A DNA stretch of 64,000 bases from Tepidiforma sp. (GCF_026003995.1 NZ_BPIG01000005.1:109022-173021); one strand, 5' to 3'; positions 1 to 9,320 are shown, counted from the first letter of the stretch. Numbers and translations: made by a program. Notes: generated by a model from the sequence alone, not told the origin.

Positions 1-672
1 CTCGGCGTCGGCCCGAGCCACAAGCCCGTCATCGAAGGCACGTGGGGCATCCCCTTCGAACGCCCGCTCGAACACCTCCGCGAATACCTCACCATCCTGA
101 AGGCGATCCTCGGCACCGGCTCGGTGAACTTCGAAGGCAAGCGGCTGACCGCCCGCGGCACCATCGGCGGCCCCACCGGCGTCACCGTCATGGCCTCCGC
201 GCTCCGCGCCAACGGCTTCCGCCTCTGCGGCGAACTCGCGGACGGCGCCATCAGCTGGGTGTGCCCGCTGCCCTACCTGCGCGACGTCGCCGTGCCCGCC
301 ATCCGCGCCGGGGCGGAGAAGGCCGGCCGCACGCCCCCGCCGCTCGTCGCCCACATCCCGGTCGTCGTGTCCGAAGACGTCGAAGCGGTCCGCGAAGGCG
401 CCCGCCGGCAGATCGGCATCTACCCGCGGGTCCCTTTCTACCAGCAGATGTTCGCCGACGCCGGCTTCCCCGAGGCGCTCGAAGGCCAGCTCTCCGACCG
501 GATGATCGATGCCCTCGTGGTGCACGGCAGCGCGGAGCAGGTGAAGGCCCGCCTGCGCGAGGCCCCGGCCTTCGGCGCCGGGGAGATCCTCGCGATGCCG
601 ATCCTGCCGCCCGGCGACCGCGAAGCGCTCCCGCGCACCCTCGCCGCCCTCGGCGAACTCGCCGCCGAATGA
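1..672 (+). CDS. LLM-class F420-dependent oxidoreductase, 5'-truncated
   Basis: The reading frame is open from the first base of the window to the TGA at 670-672, so the N-terminal half lies outside. The visible 223 residues contain the luciferase-like signature GVGPSHKPVIEG followed by FERPLEHLREYL, typical of coenzyme F420-dependent N5,N10-methylene-tetrahydromethanopterin reductase-like enzymes. These are TIM-barrel proteins that move hydride between F420 (or FMN) and an organic substrate. The C-terminal part has the usual closing helices with a repeated Ala/Leu pattern. The substrate cannot be deduced. The next gene lies convergently 31 bp downstream. Confidence 0.85.
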   Translation, partial: LGVGPSHKPVIEGTWGIPFERPLEHLREYLTILKAILGTGSVNFEGKRLTARGTIGGPTGVTVMASALRANGFRLCGELADGAISWVCPLPYLRDVAVPAIRAGAEKAGRTPPPLVAHIPVVVSEDVEAVREGARRQIGIYPRVPFYQQMFADAGFPEALEGQLSDRMIDALVVHGSAEQVKARLREAPAFGAGEILAMPILPPGDREALPRTLAALGELAAE

Positions 673-703
673 GCCCGCGGGGCCGCCGGCCGGCCCCGCC
701 GCC

Positions 704-1924
704 TCATGTCCCCCGCAGCCGCTCCAGCCGCCGCCGCATCGCCGGCAGCGAAAGCTCGCCGCTGCCCGGCCGGAGCAGCCCGCGCTCGGCGAGGCCCACC
801 GCCTGTTCCATCAGCGCGAGCGCGCCCGCGCGGTCCCGCAGCCGCCGCTCGCGGAGCTTCGCCAGCTCCACGTAGGGCGCGACCCGGCGCGCCCGCGGCT
901 CGGCGATGAGCGCCTCCCAGCAGGCCGCGGCCCGCGCGTACTCCCCGGCCCGCGTGAAGGCCCGCGCGGCCCGCTCCAGCGCCTCCAGCCGCACCGTCCG
1001 CGGCGCATCGGCTGCCGCGGCCGCCGCTTCGTACCGCGCCGCCGCCTCCGCCCATTCGCCCGCGTATTCCGCAGCCCGCGCTGCCTGCAGCGGCCGCGCC
1101 GGGTCGTCGCAGGTGGCCCCGAGGTGGGCCGCCAGCGCGACGAGCGAGAGCACGTCCCACGCGTTGTGCCGCAGCACCGGCAGGATGTGCGTCGGGTCGC
1201 CGTCCCGCGCGAACCGCCGGTAGCGCTCCGGCACCTCGGCCGAGGGGCAATCGTCCTCACGTTCGAACCCGAGCAGCTCGCGCTCGACCACCGCCAGCCG
1301 GTGCGAGCTGAACTCCCCGCGGAAGAGCCGCCGGTTCGGGTGGAGCAGGTCGAGGTGGGGCAGCTCGCGCAGCCGCGGCCGCTGCCGCGAAAGCACGTAG
1401 CGGGTCTCCAGCGCCGGGATGTCGAACGCCTTGCCGTTGTAGCTCACGAGGCCCGCCGCCGCCTCCAGCTCTTCGCCGAGCCCGCCGAGCAGCCCGCCTT
1501 CGTACTCCGGGCCGGGCAGCAGGAACTGCCGCAGCACCAGCCGCGCGCCCTCGAACCGGGCCACCCCGCAGAGGAAGACCATCGTCCCCGCGCCGCCGAG
1601 CCCCGTCGTCTCCGTATCGACGAACCGGAGCCCCGCCGGCTCGATGCCCGCCAGCCGCTCGTCCCGCGCCTGCCGCGCGAGCCGCTCTAGCGGCAGCGCC
1701 AGCGCCCGGTGGAGCGGCACCGCGCCGTGGCAGTAGCCGCCGTCGTAGACGCTTTCGATGACGTACCCCGGCCCCAGCGGCGACTCGAACCAGCGGCCCC
1801 CGAGCGCCGAGAGGTCGGCCCGCGCGGTCACGCTCCGGTCGAGCCCGGCCCGGTCCCGCCGGACCGGCTGGTGGAGCGCCGCGCGCAGCCGGTCGCGCAG
1901 CGCCGCCTTCCCCGTCTCGAACAT
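704..1924 (-). CDS. Ribonuclease H-fold (YprB-type) 3'-5' exonuclease-like protein with C-terminal TPR-like repeats
   Basis: This is a 406-residue protein. Residues about 98-270 form an RNase H-like (DEDD) exonuclease domain of the YprB type. The first acidic motif is FVDTETTGL (D103, E105), the second is in YNGKAFDIP, HLDLLH gives a third cluster, and the last Asp is in HNAWDVLSL. These fit the metal-binding acidic residues of 3'-5' exonucleases. The C-terminal 140 residues are Ala-rich helical pairs (EYAGEWAEAAARYEAA, EYARAAACWEAL) resembling tetratricopeptide repeats. A nucleic-acid trimming role is inferred from the fold; the substrate is unknown. It is convergent with the preceding oxidoreductase. 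Confidence 0.8.
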   Translation of the reverse strand: MFETGKAALRDRLRAALHQPVRRDRAGLDRSVTARADLSALGGRWFESPLGPGYVIESVYDGGYCHGAVPLHRALALPLERLARQARDERLAGIEPAGLRFVDTETTGLGGAGTMVFLCGVARFEGARLVLRQFLLPGPEYEGGLLGGLGEELEAAAGLVSYNGKAFDIPALETRYVLSRQRPRLRELPHLDLLHPNRRLFRGEFSSHRLAVVERELLGFEREDDCPSAEVPERYRRFARDGDPTHILPVLRHNAWDVLSLVALAAHLGATCDDPARPLQAARAAEYAGEWAEAAARYEAAAAAADAPRTVRLEALERAARAFTRAGEYARAAACWEALIAEPRARRVAPYVELAKLRERRLRDRAGALALMEQAVGLAERGLLRPGSGELSLPAMRRRLERLRGT

Positions 1925-1967
1925 GTGTGCGAGCGTACGGCGGCACCCGGCCGCCGCGCAATCCCGC

Positions 1968-3314
1968 CTACCGCCGGCCGGAGACCGCCCGCGCGCAGGC
2001 CCAGCGGAACAGTTCGCCCGCCGTCGGGTAGGGGTGGATGGTCGAGGCCACCTGCCGCGCCGTCAGCCCGTGCTGGATGGCGAGGCTCGCTTCGCCGGCG
2101 AGCGTGCTCCCCCGCGCGCAGAGGAAGTGCGCCCCCAGCAGCGCGCCCGTCTCCGCATCGGCCACCACCTTCGCGAACCCCTCGACCTGCCCGGTCGTCC
2201 GGAACCAGTCGAGGTCCCGCGCGGCCAGCATCCCGGTCCGCACGGCGAGCCCGCGCTCCCGGGCCTGCGCCTCCGTCATCCCGGCATGGCCGATCTCCGG
2301 GTCGGTGAAGATCGCCCACGGCACGATCGCCTCCGGGATCGGCTCGCAGGCGCCTTCCGCGATGTGCTTCGCGATATGGTGCGCCTGGTAGGCCGCGTAG
2401 TGGGTGAACTGGAACTTCCCGGTGACGTCGCCCGCCGCCCAGGTGCCCGGCACGCTCGTCCGCCCGCACGGCTCGATGACGATGAAGCCCCGCGCGTCTC
2501 TTTCGAGACCCAGCTCTGCCAGCCCGGCCGGGATGACCGGCTTCCGCCCCGCCGCGACGAGCACCTCGTCGACCGCGAACCGCCCGTCAGGCGTCGCGAG
2601 AGCGACGGTGCCGTCGGCCAGCCGCTCCGCGCGCTCCAGCTTCGCGCCGGTCACCACGCGGATGCCCTCGGCCTCGAAGAGCCGCTGGAGTTCGAGCGAG
2701 ATTTCCGGCTCCTCGGTGGCTGCGATCCGGTCGAGCGCTTCGAACAGCGTCACTTCGGCGCCGAGCCGGTGGAGCGCCTGCCCGAGTTCGAGCCCGATCG
2801 GCCCGCCGCCGATGACGGCCAGCCGCCGCGGGAGCTGCGCCATCCGGAAGACCGTCCGGTTCGTCAGCGGGCGCGCCTCGGCGAGCCCGGGCACCGGCGG
2901 GAGCCCCGGCTCGGTGCCGGTCGCCACGACCACGTCCGGCGCCGCGAGCACGTCGTCGCCGACGGCCACGCGCCCCGGCGCGAGGAAGCGCGCCTCGCCC
3001 CAGAAGAGGTCGACGCCGTCGCGGTCGAACCCGCCGCCCGGGTCGCTGCCGCGGACCAGCAGCTGGACGGCGTGCACGCGCGCCAGCGCCTCCGTCCACG
3101 AAACGGGCCGCCAGCGCGCCTCCCGGGCGACCTCGATGAGCGCCTTGCTGGGCACGCAGCCGTCGTTCAGGCATTCGCCCCCGAGGTGGGCCCTTTCGAT
3201 GAGCGCCACCTTCCGGCCCTGCCGGCCCAGCGTGCGGGCGATGTTGTCGCCCGCGGACCCGTTGCCGATGACCACGACCTCGTACTGCCGCTCCGTTCCT
3301 GCCACAGGCGTCAC
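1968..3314 (-). CDS. FAD-dependent pyridine nucleotide-disulfide oxidoreductase (mercuric reductase/DLDH-like)
   Basis: About 448 residues from the GTG at 3314; a GTG at 3305 is also possible. The frame stays open further upstream, but only through low-complexity repeat DNA. The N-terminus has the FAD-binding VVIGNGSAG and the redox-active disulfide GGECLNDGCVPSK (C48 and C53). A central NAD(P)H domain has VIGGGPIGLELG. The second FAD motif, TWAAGDV, and a dimerisation domain follow. Near the C-terminus IHPYPTAGE replaces the HxHPTxxE of lipoamide dehydrogenase, with Tyr at the catalytic His position. This favours a MerA-like or other disulfide reductase over true lipoamide dehydrogenase. No lipoyl enzyme genes are adjacent. 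Confidence 0.85.
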   Translation of the reverse strand: MTPVAGTERQYEVVVIGNGSAGDNIARTLGRQGRKVALIERAHLGGECLNDGCVPSKALIEVAREARWRPVSWTEALARVHAVQLLVRGSDPGGGFDRDGVDLFWGEARFLAPGRVAVGDDVLAAPDVVVATGTEPGLPPVPGLAEARPLTNRTVFRMAQLPRRLAVIGGGPIGLELGQALHRLGAEVTLFEALDRIAATEEPEISLELQRLFEAEGIRVVTGAKLERAERLADGTVALATPDGRFAVDEVLVAAGRKPVIPAGLAELGLERDARGFIVIEPCGRTSVPGTWAAGDVTGKFQFTHYAAYQAHHIAKHIAEGACEPIPEAIVPWAIFTDPEIGHAGMTEAQARERGLAVRTGMLAARDLDWFRTTGQVEGFAKVVADAETGALLGAHFLCARGSTLAGEASLAIQHGLTARQVASTIHPYPTAGELFRWACARAVSGRR

Positions 3315-3373
3315 TCCCGGATGTCGTTCGCTGGCCGCGCCGCTCCGCCCGGCCGCCCACAGCCTACCACTGC

Positions 3374-3476
3374 GGAGGTTGGAGGTTGGAGGTTGGAGGT
3401 TGATACTCCCTCCCCGTTCCCCGCTCCCAACTCCCAACTCCCAACTCCCAACTCCAACCTCCAACCTCCCAACTCC
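3374..3476. repeat. Heptanucleotide low-complexity array forming an inverted repeat
   Basis: Four copies of a GGAGGTT unit (3374-3401) are followed by CTCCCAA units (3424-3455) and then CTCCAAC units (3452-3475). The 18-nt string of 3452-3469 is the exact reverse complement of the GGAGGTT array, so the two ends can pair into a long hairpin. It lies just upstream of the flavoprotein start. This resembles the heptameric short tandem repeats known from cyanobacteria and other phyla. Confidence 0.85.
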
Positions 3477-3629
3477 GTAGTCGCGGGGCTCCGTCCCCGC
3501 TAAGGGCCGGCGAGGCCCACCCGGCCGTTCGCATCCACCCGCTTCCCCGTTCCCGCCTCCCGCCTCCCGTCTCCCGAGACATCCGTTGGGCGCATGGCGC
3601 CCCGCGGGGACGGAGCCCCGCGACTACGG
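3477..3629. repeat. MITE-like unit bounded by 26-nt perfect inverted repeats
   Basis: A 26-nt sequence at 3477-3502 (CCGTAGTCGCGGGGCTCCGT and the next six bases) reappears exactly in reverse complement at 3603-3628. Each copy contains its own small palindrome (GCGGGG-CTCCGT-CCCCGC). The roughly 100 bp between them contain more heptad repeat (3540-3578). No gene is present. It has the look of a small non-autonomous or REP-like element. Confidence 0.6.
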
Positions 3630-3795
3630 TTGAAATGCCGGGCTCGCAGGCTAAAGGTCGTCGTTCTTCCCCGATTCCCCGTCTCCCGCCTCCCGCTTCC
3701 CGCTTCCCGTCTCCCGTCTCCCGCCTCCCGCTTCCCGCTTCCCGTCTCCCGCCTCCCGCTTCCCTCCCAACTCCCAACTCCCAGCTCCCAGCTCG
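3630..3795. repeat. Second heptanucleotide array (CTCCCGC/CTTCCCG type)
   Basis: From about 3672 to 3793 the sequence is almost entirely CTCCCGC, CTCCCGT, CTTCCCG and CTCCCAA heptads in tandem. Open frames on both strands here give only repetitive Pro/Ser/Leu or Gly/Arg/Glu peptides and are not genes. Together with the two preceding entries this fills the 520-bp gap between the flavoprotein and enoyl-CoA hydratase genes. A TACAAT hexamer at 3796-3801 may be the -10 box of the enoyl-CoA hydratase gene. Confidence 0.8.
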
Positions 3796-3837
3796 TACAA
3801 TCCCTCCCACCCCTCACCCCGAAAGGAACCTCCGCCC

Positions 3838-4644
3838 ATGTCCGACGTCGTGCTCACCTCTACCGAAGACAGCGTCCTCGTCATCACCCTCAACCGGCCC
3901 GAATCGCTCAACGCGATGACCCCGGAGATGCTCGATACCCTCGCGGCCGTCGCCGCGAAGGCCGCCGATGACCCCGCGGTCCGCTGCGTCGTCATCACCG
4001 GGGCCGGCCGCGCCTTCTGCGCCGGCGGCGACGTCAAGGCCATGGCCGAATCGAACGAGCGCGCCGGTTCGAGCAGCGGGGGCGGTCTCGTCTCCCGCGC
4101 CGATGTCCTCCGCCAGCAGGAAGAGGTCTCCCGCCTCCTGCACGAGATGCCGAAGCCGACCATCGCCGCCGTCAACGGCGTCGCTGCCGGCGCCGGCCTC
4201 AGCGTCGCCCTCGCCGCCGACCTCCGCATCGCCAGCGACCAGGCCCGCTTCACGACCGCCTTCGCGAAGGTCGGCTTCAGCGGCGACTTCGGCGGCACCT
4301 GGCTCCTGCAGCGCCTCGTCGGCCCGATGCGCGCCCGCGAACTCTACTTCCTCTCCGACATCCTCGATGCGAACCGCGCGCTCGAGCTCGGCATCGTCTC
4401 CCGCGTCGTCCCCCACGACCAGTTCTGGGCCGAGACGATGGCGCTCGCGAGGCGGCTGGCCAGCGGCCCGACCCTCGCCTACGCGCGCATGAAGGACAAC
4501 TTCGTTTACGGCGAAACGAACACCTTCGCCGATACCCTCACTCGCGAGGCGGAGAACATGATCGCCAGCGGCCAGACGGAGGACCACCGGAACGCCGCCC
4601 GCGCCTTCGTCGAAAAGCGCGAGCCCGTCTTCCACGGCCGCTGA
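3838..4644 (+). CDS. Enoyl-CoA hydratase/isomerase family protein
   Basis: 268 residues, the normal size for the crotonase family. ITLNRPESLNAM and AFCAGGDVKAM supply the first oxyanion-hole segment, and GVAAGAGLSVAL the second. The active-site loop reads VGFSGDFGGTWLLQRLVG, with Asp where PaaG-type isomerases carry their single catalytic Asp; the Glu of classical hydratases is absent. This suggests a PaaG-like isomerase or a hydratase of that subgroup acting on acyl-CoA in the cytoplasm. The ATG is preceded by AAAGGA at a suitable distance. It is flanked by repeat DNA upstream and an MFS transporter downstream. Confidence 0.88.
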   Translation: MSDVVLTSTEDSVLVITLNRPESLNAMTPEMLDTLAAVAAKAADDPAVRCVVITGAGRAFCAGGDVKAMAESNERAGSSSGGGLVSRADVLRQQEEVSRLLHEMPKPTIAAVNGVAAGAGLSVALAADLRIASDQARFTTAFAKVGFSGDFGGTWLLQRLVGPMRARELYFLSDILDANRALELGIVSRVVPHDQFWAETMALARRLASGPTLAYARMKDNFVYGETNTFADTLTREAENMIASGQTEDHRNAARAFVEKREPVFHGR

Positions 4645-4691
4645 CGGGCAGCCCCGCGCGCCCGGCCCGCGATTTCATTAAAGTACGCTGA

Positions 4692-6032
4692 ATGACAGCG
4701 CCGACCCCGGCCCGGGCCCTCCCGCCGGCCGCCCGCTTCCTCCCCGGCGGCTGGTTCTACGGCTGGTACGTCGCCATCGCCTGCTCGCTCCTGATGATGG
4801 TCGGCGTCGGCGTCGGCTACTACGGCCTGCCCATCTTCCTCAAACCGCTGCGCGATGCCCACGGCTGGTCGACGGCCGAGGTCTCGTGGGCGCCGGCCAT
4901 CTACTTCTGCGTCTCCGGGCTCACCGCCGCCATCGTCGGCCCCTACGTCGACCGCTACGGGCCGCGCCGCTTCATGCTCATCGGCAGCATCATCAACGGC
5001 GCCAGCGCGGCCCTCATCGGCATCGTCGACCAGCTCTGGCAGCTCTACCTCGTCTACTTCGTCTTCGCCGTCGCCTTCGGCATGTCGAGCAACATCGCGG
5101 TGAACGCCATCCTCACCCGCTGGTTCATCCGCCGCCGCGCCCTGGCGATGAGCATCTCCTTCACCGGGGTGTCGCTCGGCGGCGTCATCCTCGCGCCCAT
5201 CGCCAGCCGCCTCATCGATGCCGGCGGCCTCGAACTGGCGACGCCCATCCTCGGCGCCCTCGTCATCATCACCGCGATTCCCGTCATCCTCGGCGTCATC
5301 GTCTTCGACCCCCGCGACGTCGGCATGCTGCCCGACGGCGACAGCGCGGACGCGCCGCCGCCCGCGGCGCGCCAGGCCGTCATCGAGGCCCAGATGCGCA
5401 CCTGGACCCGCGCTGAAGCCGTCCGCACCGTCGGCTTCTGGGGCATCCTCGTCGCCTTCCTCCTCGTCCTCATCGCCCAGACCGGCTACGTCGTCCACCA
5501 GGTCACGTTCCTCGAAGACCGCCTCGGCTCCCGCAGCGCCGCCGCCTTCACCATCTCCGTCACCGCCTTCGGCTCCATCATCGCCCGCCTTGCCGTCGGC
5601 ATCTTCGCCGACAACGTCGACCGCCGCCTGCTCACCGTCATCCTCTTCGTCGTGCAGGCGACCGCCATCCTCCTCATCATCCACACCGAGAGCGTGCCCG
5701 CGACGTGGGCGCTCACGCTCGTCTTCGGCCTCACCATCGGCAACGTCTACATGATGCAGTCGCTGCTCGTCGGCGAGATTTTCGGCATGGTCTCGTTCGG
5801 GGCCGTGTTCGGGCTGATTTCGCTCGCCGGGCAGGTCGGCAGCGGTCTCGGCCCCATCGGCGTCGGCCTCATCCACGATGCCACCGGCGGCTACACCGTC
5901 CCGTTCACCATCACCGCCATCCTCACCTACCTCGCGGCCGTCGCCATCCTCTTCGCCCGCCCGGCCAAGAGCCCGCAGCAGGCCGGCACGCCCGGGCCGG
6001 CGGCCGTCCGCTCGCCCTCCGGCGCCGACTGA
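4692..6032 (+). CDS. MFS transporter, oxalate/formate antiporter-like
   Basis: 446 residues with about 12 hydrophobic segments in two halves split by a polar loop at residues 210-245. The N-terminal GWFYGWYVAIACSLLMM and the VDRYGPRRFML loop between helices 2 and 3 are hallmarks of the oxalate/formate antiporter-like or monocarboxylate branch of the major facilitator superfamily. It is an inner-membrane transporter, probably for an organic acid; the exact substrate is not evident. The start has no Shine-Dalgarno sequence, but TAAAGT lies 7 nt before the ATG, which suggests a leaderless transcript. Confidence 0.85.
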   Translation: MTAPTPARALPPAARFLPGGWFYGWYVAIACSLLMMVGVGVGYYGLPIFLKPLRDAHGWSTAEVSWAPAIYFCVSGLTAAIVGPYVDRYGPRRFMLIGSIINGASAALIGIVDQLWQLYLVYFVFAVAFGMSSNIAVNAILTRWFIRRRALAMSISFTGVSLGGVILAPIASRLIDAGGLELATPILGALVIITAIPVILGVIVFDPRDVGMLPDGDSADAPPPAARQAVIEAQMRTWTRAEAVRTVGFWGILVAFLLVLIAQTGYVVHQVTFLEDRLGSRSAAAFTISVTAFGSIIARLAVGIFADNVDRRLLTVILFVVQATAILLIIHTESVPATWALTLVFGLTIGNVYMMQSLLVGEIFGMVSFGAVFGLISLAGQVGSGLGPIGVGLIHDATGGYTVPFTITAILTYLAAVAILFARPAKSPQQAGTPGPAAVRSPSGAD

Positions 6033-6033
6033 G

Positions 6034-6063
6034 CCGATAGACGCGCCGGCGGCCGCCTATCGG
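6034..6063. terminator. Hairpin after the MFS transporter gene
   Basis: CCGATAG (6034-6040) pairs with CTATCGG (6057-6063) immediately after the stop codon. There is no T-run, so factor-independent termination is doubtful. Confidence 0.3.
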
Positions 6064-6124
6064 AAGCCGCAATCTGCACCCGCCGATAACCGGATGACCG
6101 CCCGCCGTCTGCGATACTGAAGCC

Positions 6125-6719
6125 ATGGACGTCACGTATCCGCCCGAACGCACGTTCACCACGCGCTCCGGGCAGGCGATGCGCCTCCGCCCCATCCGCC
6201 CCGACGACGTGCCCAACCTCTTCGACTTTCCACGAGCGGCTCTCCCGCGAGTCGCTCCGCATGCGCTACTTCACCCCCCGCCGGCGCCTCACCGAGGAGG
6301 TTGCCCGCCACCTCTGCACCGTCGACTTCCGCGACCGCGCCGCGTTCGTCGCCAGCCCGCTCGAAAGCGACGCCATCCACGGCATCGGCCGCTACGAGCG
6401 CGATGCGCCCCATTCGGCCGAGGTCGCCTTCATCGTCGAAGATTCCCTCCAGGGCAACGGCATCGGCCCGGCGCTGCTCCATCGGCTCGCCGAGCACGCC
6501 CGGACGCAGGGCATCGAGCGGTTCACCGCCGCCGTCCTCTACGAAAACACCCCGATGCTGACCGTCTTCCGCAACTCCCCCTTCCGGCCGCAGGTCTCGG
6601 TCGAGCACGACTGCGCCTTCGTGAAGCTCGACCTCACCGTCCTGCCCGACCCGGCGGCGCGGCCGGCCGCGCGGGGCCTCGCCGCGGCGCAGCTCCGGGC
6701 GCTCCAGGCCCCCGCCTGA
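6125..6719 (+). pseudogene. GNAT family N-acetyltransferase, frameshifted
   Basis: Two consecutive frames together give one GNAT protein of about 197 residues. The first starts at ATG 6125 and carries RLRPIRPDDVPNLFDF. The second continues with FHERLSRESLRMRYF and PRRRLTEEVARHL. The frames meet at the TTT of 6227-6229, where removing one T restores the reading. The acetyl-CoA-binding motif V/A is visible as FIVEDSLQGNGIGPALL (a Q/RxxGxG/A variant), followed by ENTPML. This resembles the GNAT domains found with acyl-CoA synthetases. A GATACT hexamer lies 6 nt before the ATG. It is either a recent pseudogene or a one-base sequence error. Confidence 0.75.
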
Positions 6720-6731
6720 GGCCCGGGTCGG

Positions 6732-8246
6732 TCAGCCTTCGCCCAGCGCCAGCCCGAGGTTGATCATCGCCCGGACGCTGTAGCCGCTCGCGCCCTTCGT
6801 CACCCAGCCGCGGTCGGAGGGCATGTTGTCGACGCCCGCGATGTCCATGTGCACCCACGGCGTCTTGCCAGCGAACGGCTCGAGGAACTTCGCGCCGACG
6901 ATCGTCCCCGCGCCCCGGTTCCCCGCCCCGACGTTCCGGCAGTCCGCCACGTCGCTCTTGATGTACTCGTCGTACTCCTTCCACATCGGCAGCCGCCACG
7001 TCTTCTCGCCGGCCGCCGCCGCCGCTTCCTCCACCTCCCGCGCAGAGCGCGTCGTCGTTCGTCATCAGCGCGTAGCACACGTCGCCGAGCGCCGTCGTCA
7101 CCGCCCCCGTGAGCGTTGCCACGTCCACGATCCGCTTCGCGCCCAGCTCGTTCGCCCAGCAGATGGCGTCCGCCAGCACCAGCCGACCCTCGGCGTCGGT
7201 ATTGATGACCTCGATCGTCCGCCCATTCATCGCCCGCACCACGTCGCCCGGCTTCGTCGCCGTCCCCGAGGGCATGTTCTCCGTACACGGGGCGATGGCG
7301 AGCACATTCAGCTTCGCCCCGAGCTTCGCCAGCGCCCACGCCGCCGCCAGCACATTCGCCGCGCCCGTCATGTCGGCCTTCATCGCCTCCATGTTCGCTG
7401 CCGGCTTGATGCTGATCCCGCCCGTATCGAACGTGATCCCCTTGCCGACCAGCGCGAGGTCCCAGCCTTCGCCCCCCCGGCCCCGGTATCCCAGCCGGAT
7501 GAGCTTCGGCGGCTCCGCACTCCCGCGCGCCACCGACAGCAGCGACCCCATCCCTTTCCGCTCCATGTCCTCCCGCTCGAGCACCTCGATCTCGAGCCCG
7601 GCATCCCGCGCCAGCGCCGCCGCGCGTTCCGCCAGCATCGTCGGTGTCAGGTGGTTCGAAGGCTCGTTCGCCCAGTCCCGCGCGATGTTCGTCGCCTCGG
7701 CGAGGATGCTGCCCCGCTCCACCGCCCGCTCCATAGGCGCCAGCTTCACCGGGTCGAACTCGACGATGACGAGCTCCTCGATCTCCGCCCGCTCGTCGCC
7801 CGGATTCGACTTGTGCTTCACGAACCGGTAATTCCCGAGGATCGACCCCTCTGCGATTGCCTGCGCGCATGCCTCTGCATCGAGTCCGGCGATGCCCGCC
7901 CCGTGCGCAATCGTCGCCACCCGGCGGATGCCCGGCCGGCGGAGCGCCCGGACCACGTTCGCCGAGAGATTCCGCACCGCGTCGATGTCGAACTCCGACC
8001 GGTCGCCCAGCCCCGCGACGAGGACCCGCGGCGCCGGGATGCTGCCCGCAGCGTGTGGATCGTCACCAGCTCACCCGCCTTGCCCCGCAGGTCGCCCGCG
8101 GCGATCACCGCGCTGATCGCCCCGTCGAGCGCTTCGTCCACCGCGCCGGTGCCGCCGCCGGGCATGGTCACGCCCTCGAACAGATTCACCACCACCGCGT
8201 CCGCCGCCGCCCGGGTGATGTCTCCGTGCTCGACCCGAACCTTCAC
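6732..8246 (-). pseudogene. pepA: Leucyl aminopeptidase (M17 family), two frame disruptions
   Basis: The pieces reconstruct a peptidase of about 500 residues. The N-terminal macro-like domain starts at ATG 8246 and the catalytic domain carries GKGITFDTGGISIKP and NTDAEGRLVLADA, which hold the metal ligands and catalytic Lys/Arg of cytosolic M17 leucyl aminopeptidases. The C-terminal part continues with WRLPMWKEYDEYIKSDVAD and GWVTKGASG. Frames change near 8039-8041 (one base apparently missing) and near 7041-7049 (one base extra, before EVEEAAAAAGEKTW). All catalytic motifs are intact. Two separate single-base events in an otherwise conserved housekeeping enzyme make sequence error plausible. 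Confidence 0.82.
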
Positions 8247-8290
8247 GCTGTACTCTCCCGTCGCACAGGCCGGCCTCTTGCCGGCGTGCT

Positions 8291-8301
8291 ACTTTGAAAG
8301 T
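8291..8301. promoter_or_regulatory. Short palindrome between divergent pepA and PAP2 genes
   Basis: ACTTTGAAAGT (8291-8301) is an 11-bp palindrome around a central G, lying in the 100-bp divergent region. It contains a TTGAAA that could act as a -35 box for the rightward gene. An operator role is speculative. Confidence 0.25.
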
Positions 8302-8348
8302 GGCATTATCCCCGCCGACTGCCCCGGCGGCCACCGGAGCGCGTTCCC

Positions 8349-9143
8349 ATGCCAACGCCCGCTCACCGCCACCTCGACCGCGCGGCCCGCCTCTGGAGCG
8401 CCATCCGCCGCTACGGCATCTTCGAAGCCGCTGTCGTGGTCGTCGCGTTCCTCATCTACTTCACCGTCCGCAGCATGGTCGTCGGCCGCGCCGGCGAAGC
8501 GATGGTCCGCGCCTTCAACCTCATCGAGCTCGAACAGCAGCTCCACATCTACTGGGAGCTCCGCATGCAGGCCTGGATTCTCGATTCCTACTGGGCCATC
8601 AAGGCGATGAACTGGATCTACTTCTGGGGCCACATGCCCCTCGTCGCCCTCCTCGCCGTTTGGCTCTTCGTCTTCCACCGCCGCGCGTATTACCGCACCC
8701 GCAACGCCTTCCTCGCCTCCGGCGCCATCGGCGTCGTCATCTACTGGCTTTTCCCGGTCGCCCCTCCGCGCCTCGTGCCCTTCTCCGGGTTCATCGATAC
8801 CATGGCCGCCTTCGACCGCTTCGGCTACAACGCCCAGGAGACCGAGGCCTTCGTCAATCCCTTTGCCGCCGTGCCCAGCCTCCATTTCGGCTGGGCGCTC
8901 CTCCTCGGCGCCGTCGTCGCGTGGGTCGGGCGAAACCCCGCCGCCGTTGCCTTCGGCATCGCCTGGCCCGTCGCCATGTTCTTCGCCGTTGTCATGACCG
9001 GGAACCACTTCATCCTCGATGCCGTTCTCGGCGGCATCGTCAGCTTCGCCGGCTTCGGCATCGCCCTCCTCATCGAACGCTGGTGGCCCGCCATCCGGGG
9101 GGCCCTCACCGCCCGCCTTCTCGCCCTCGAACCGGTGGAGTAA
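8349..9143 (+). CDS. PAP2-superfamily membrane phosphatase/phosphotransferase
   Basis: 264 residues with about six membrane spans. The late motifs PSLHFGWA and GNHFILDAVLGG carry the two catalytic His residues of the PAP2 superfamily (C2 and C3 motifs). The arrangement matches the inositolphosphotransferase-type PAP2_3 group, which acts on phospholipid head groups or polyprenyl phosphates at the membrane. The first motif is weak, as is common in this subgroup. It is transcribed divergently from pepA. Downstream DNA changes to lower G+C at the start of the accessory island. Confidence 0.8.
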   Translation: MPTPAHRHLDRAARLWSAIRRYGIFEAAVVVVAFLIYFTVRSMVVGRAGEAMVRAFNLIELEQQLHIYWELRMQAWILDSYWAIKAMNWIYFWGHMPLVALLAVWLFVFHRRAYYRTRNAFLASGAIGVVIYWLFPVAPPRLVPFSGFIDTMAAFDRFGYNAQETEAFVNPFAAVPSLHFGWALLLGAVVAWVGRNPAAVAFGIAWPVAMFFAVVMTGNHFILDAVLGGIVSFAGFGIALLIERWWPAIRGALTARLLALEPVE

Positions 9144-9237
9144 AGCCTGTCCGCTTTCGCCGCGAGCCGGCTCCGTGCTGGAAGCTGATGTTTTGCCGCC
9201 CGTTTGCCAACCGGCGAACTGGGTGATGCACTGGGCC

Positions 9238-9267
9238 TTGATTCTTCATTATTGCTTGTGCTATAGG
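9238..9267 (+). promoter_or_regulatory. Sigma-70-like promoter at the left end of the accessory island
   Basis: TTGATT (9238-9243) and TATAGG (9262-9267) are 18 bp apart, about 50 bp upstream of the small HTH gene, in an AT-rich patch that stands out from the surrounding DNA. Confidence 0.45.
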
Positions 9268-9320
9268 CGACCAAATGCCCCAGTTGCGGACCCTTGAGCC
9301 GGGGGGGGCAGGAGTGGATC

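Noticed and set aside
3364..3817. Open frames on both strands in the repeat block
   Set aside because: They encode only heptad-derived Gly/Ser/Glu/Trp or Pro/Ser repeats, with no start signals, and are shared by several frames.
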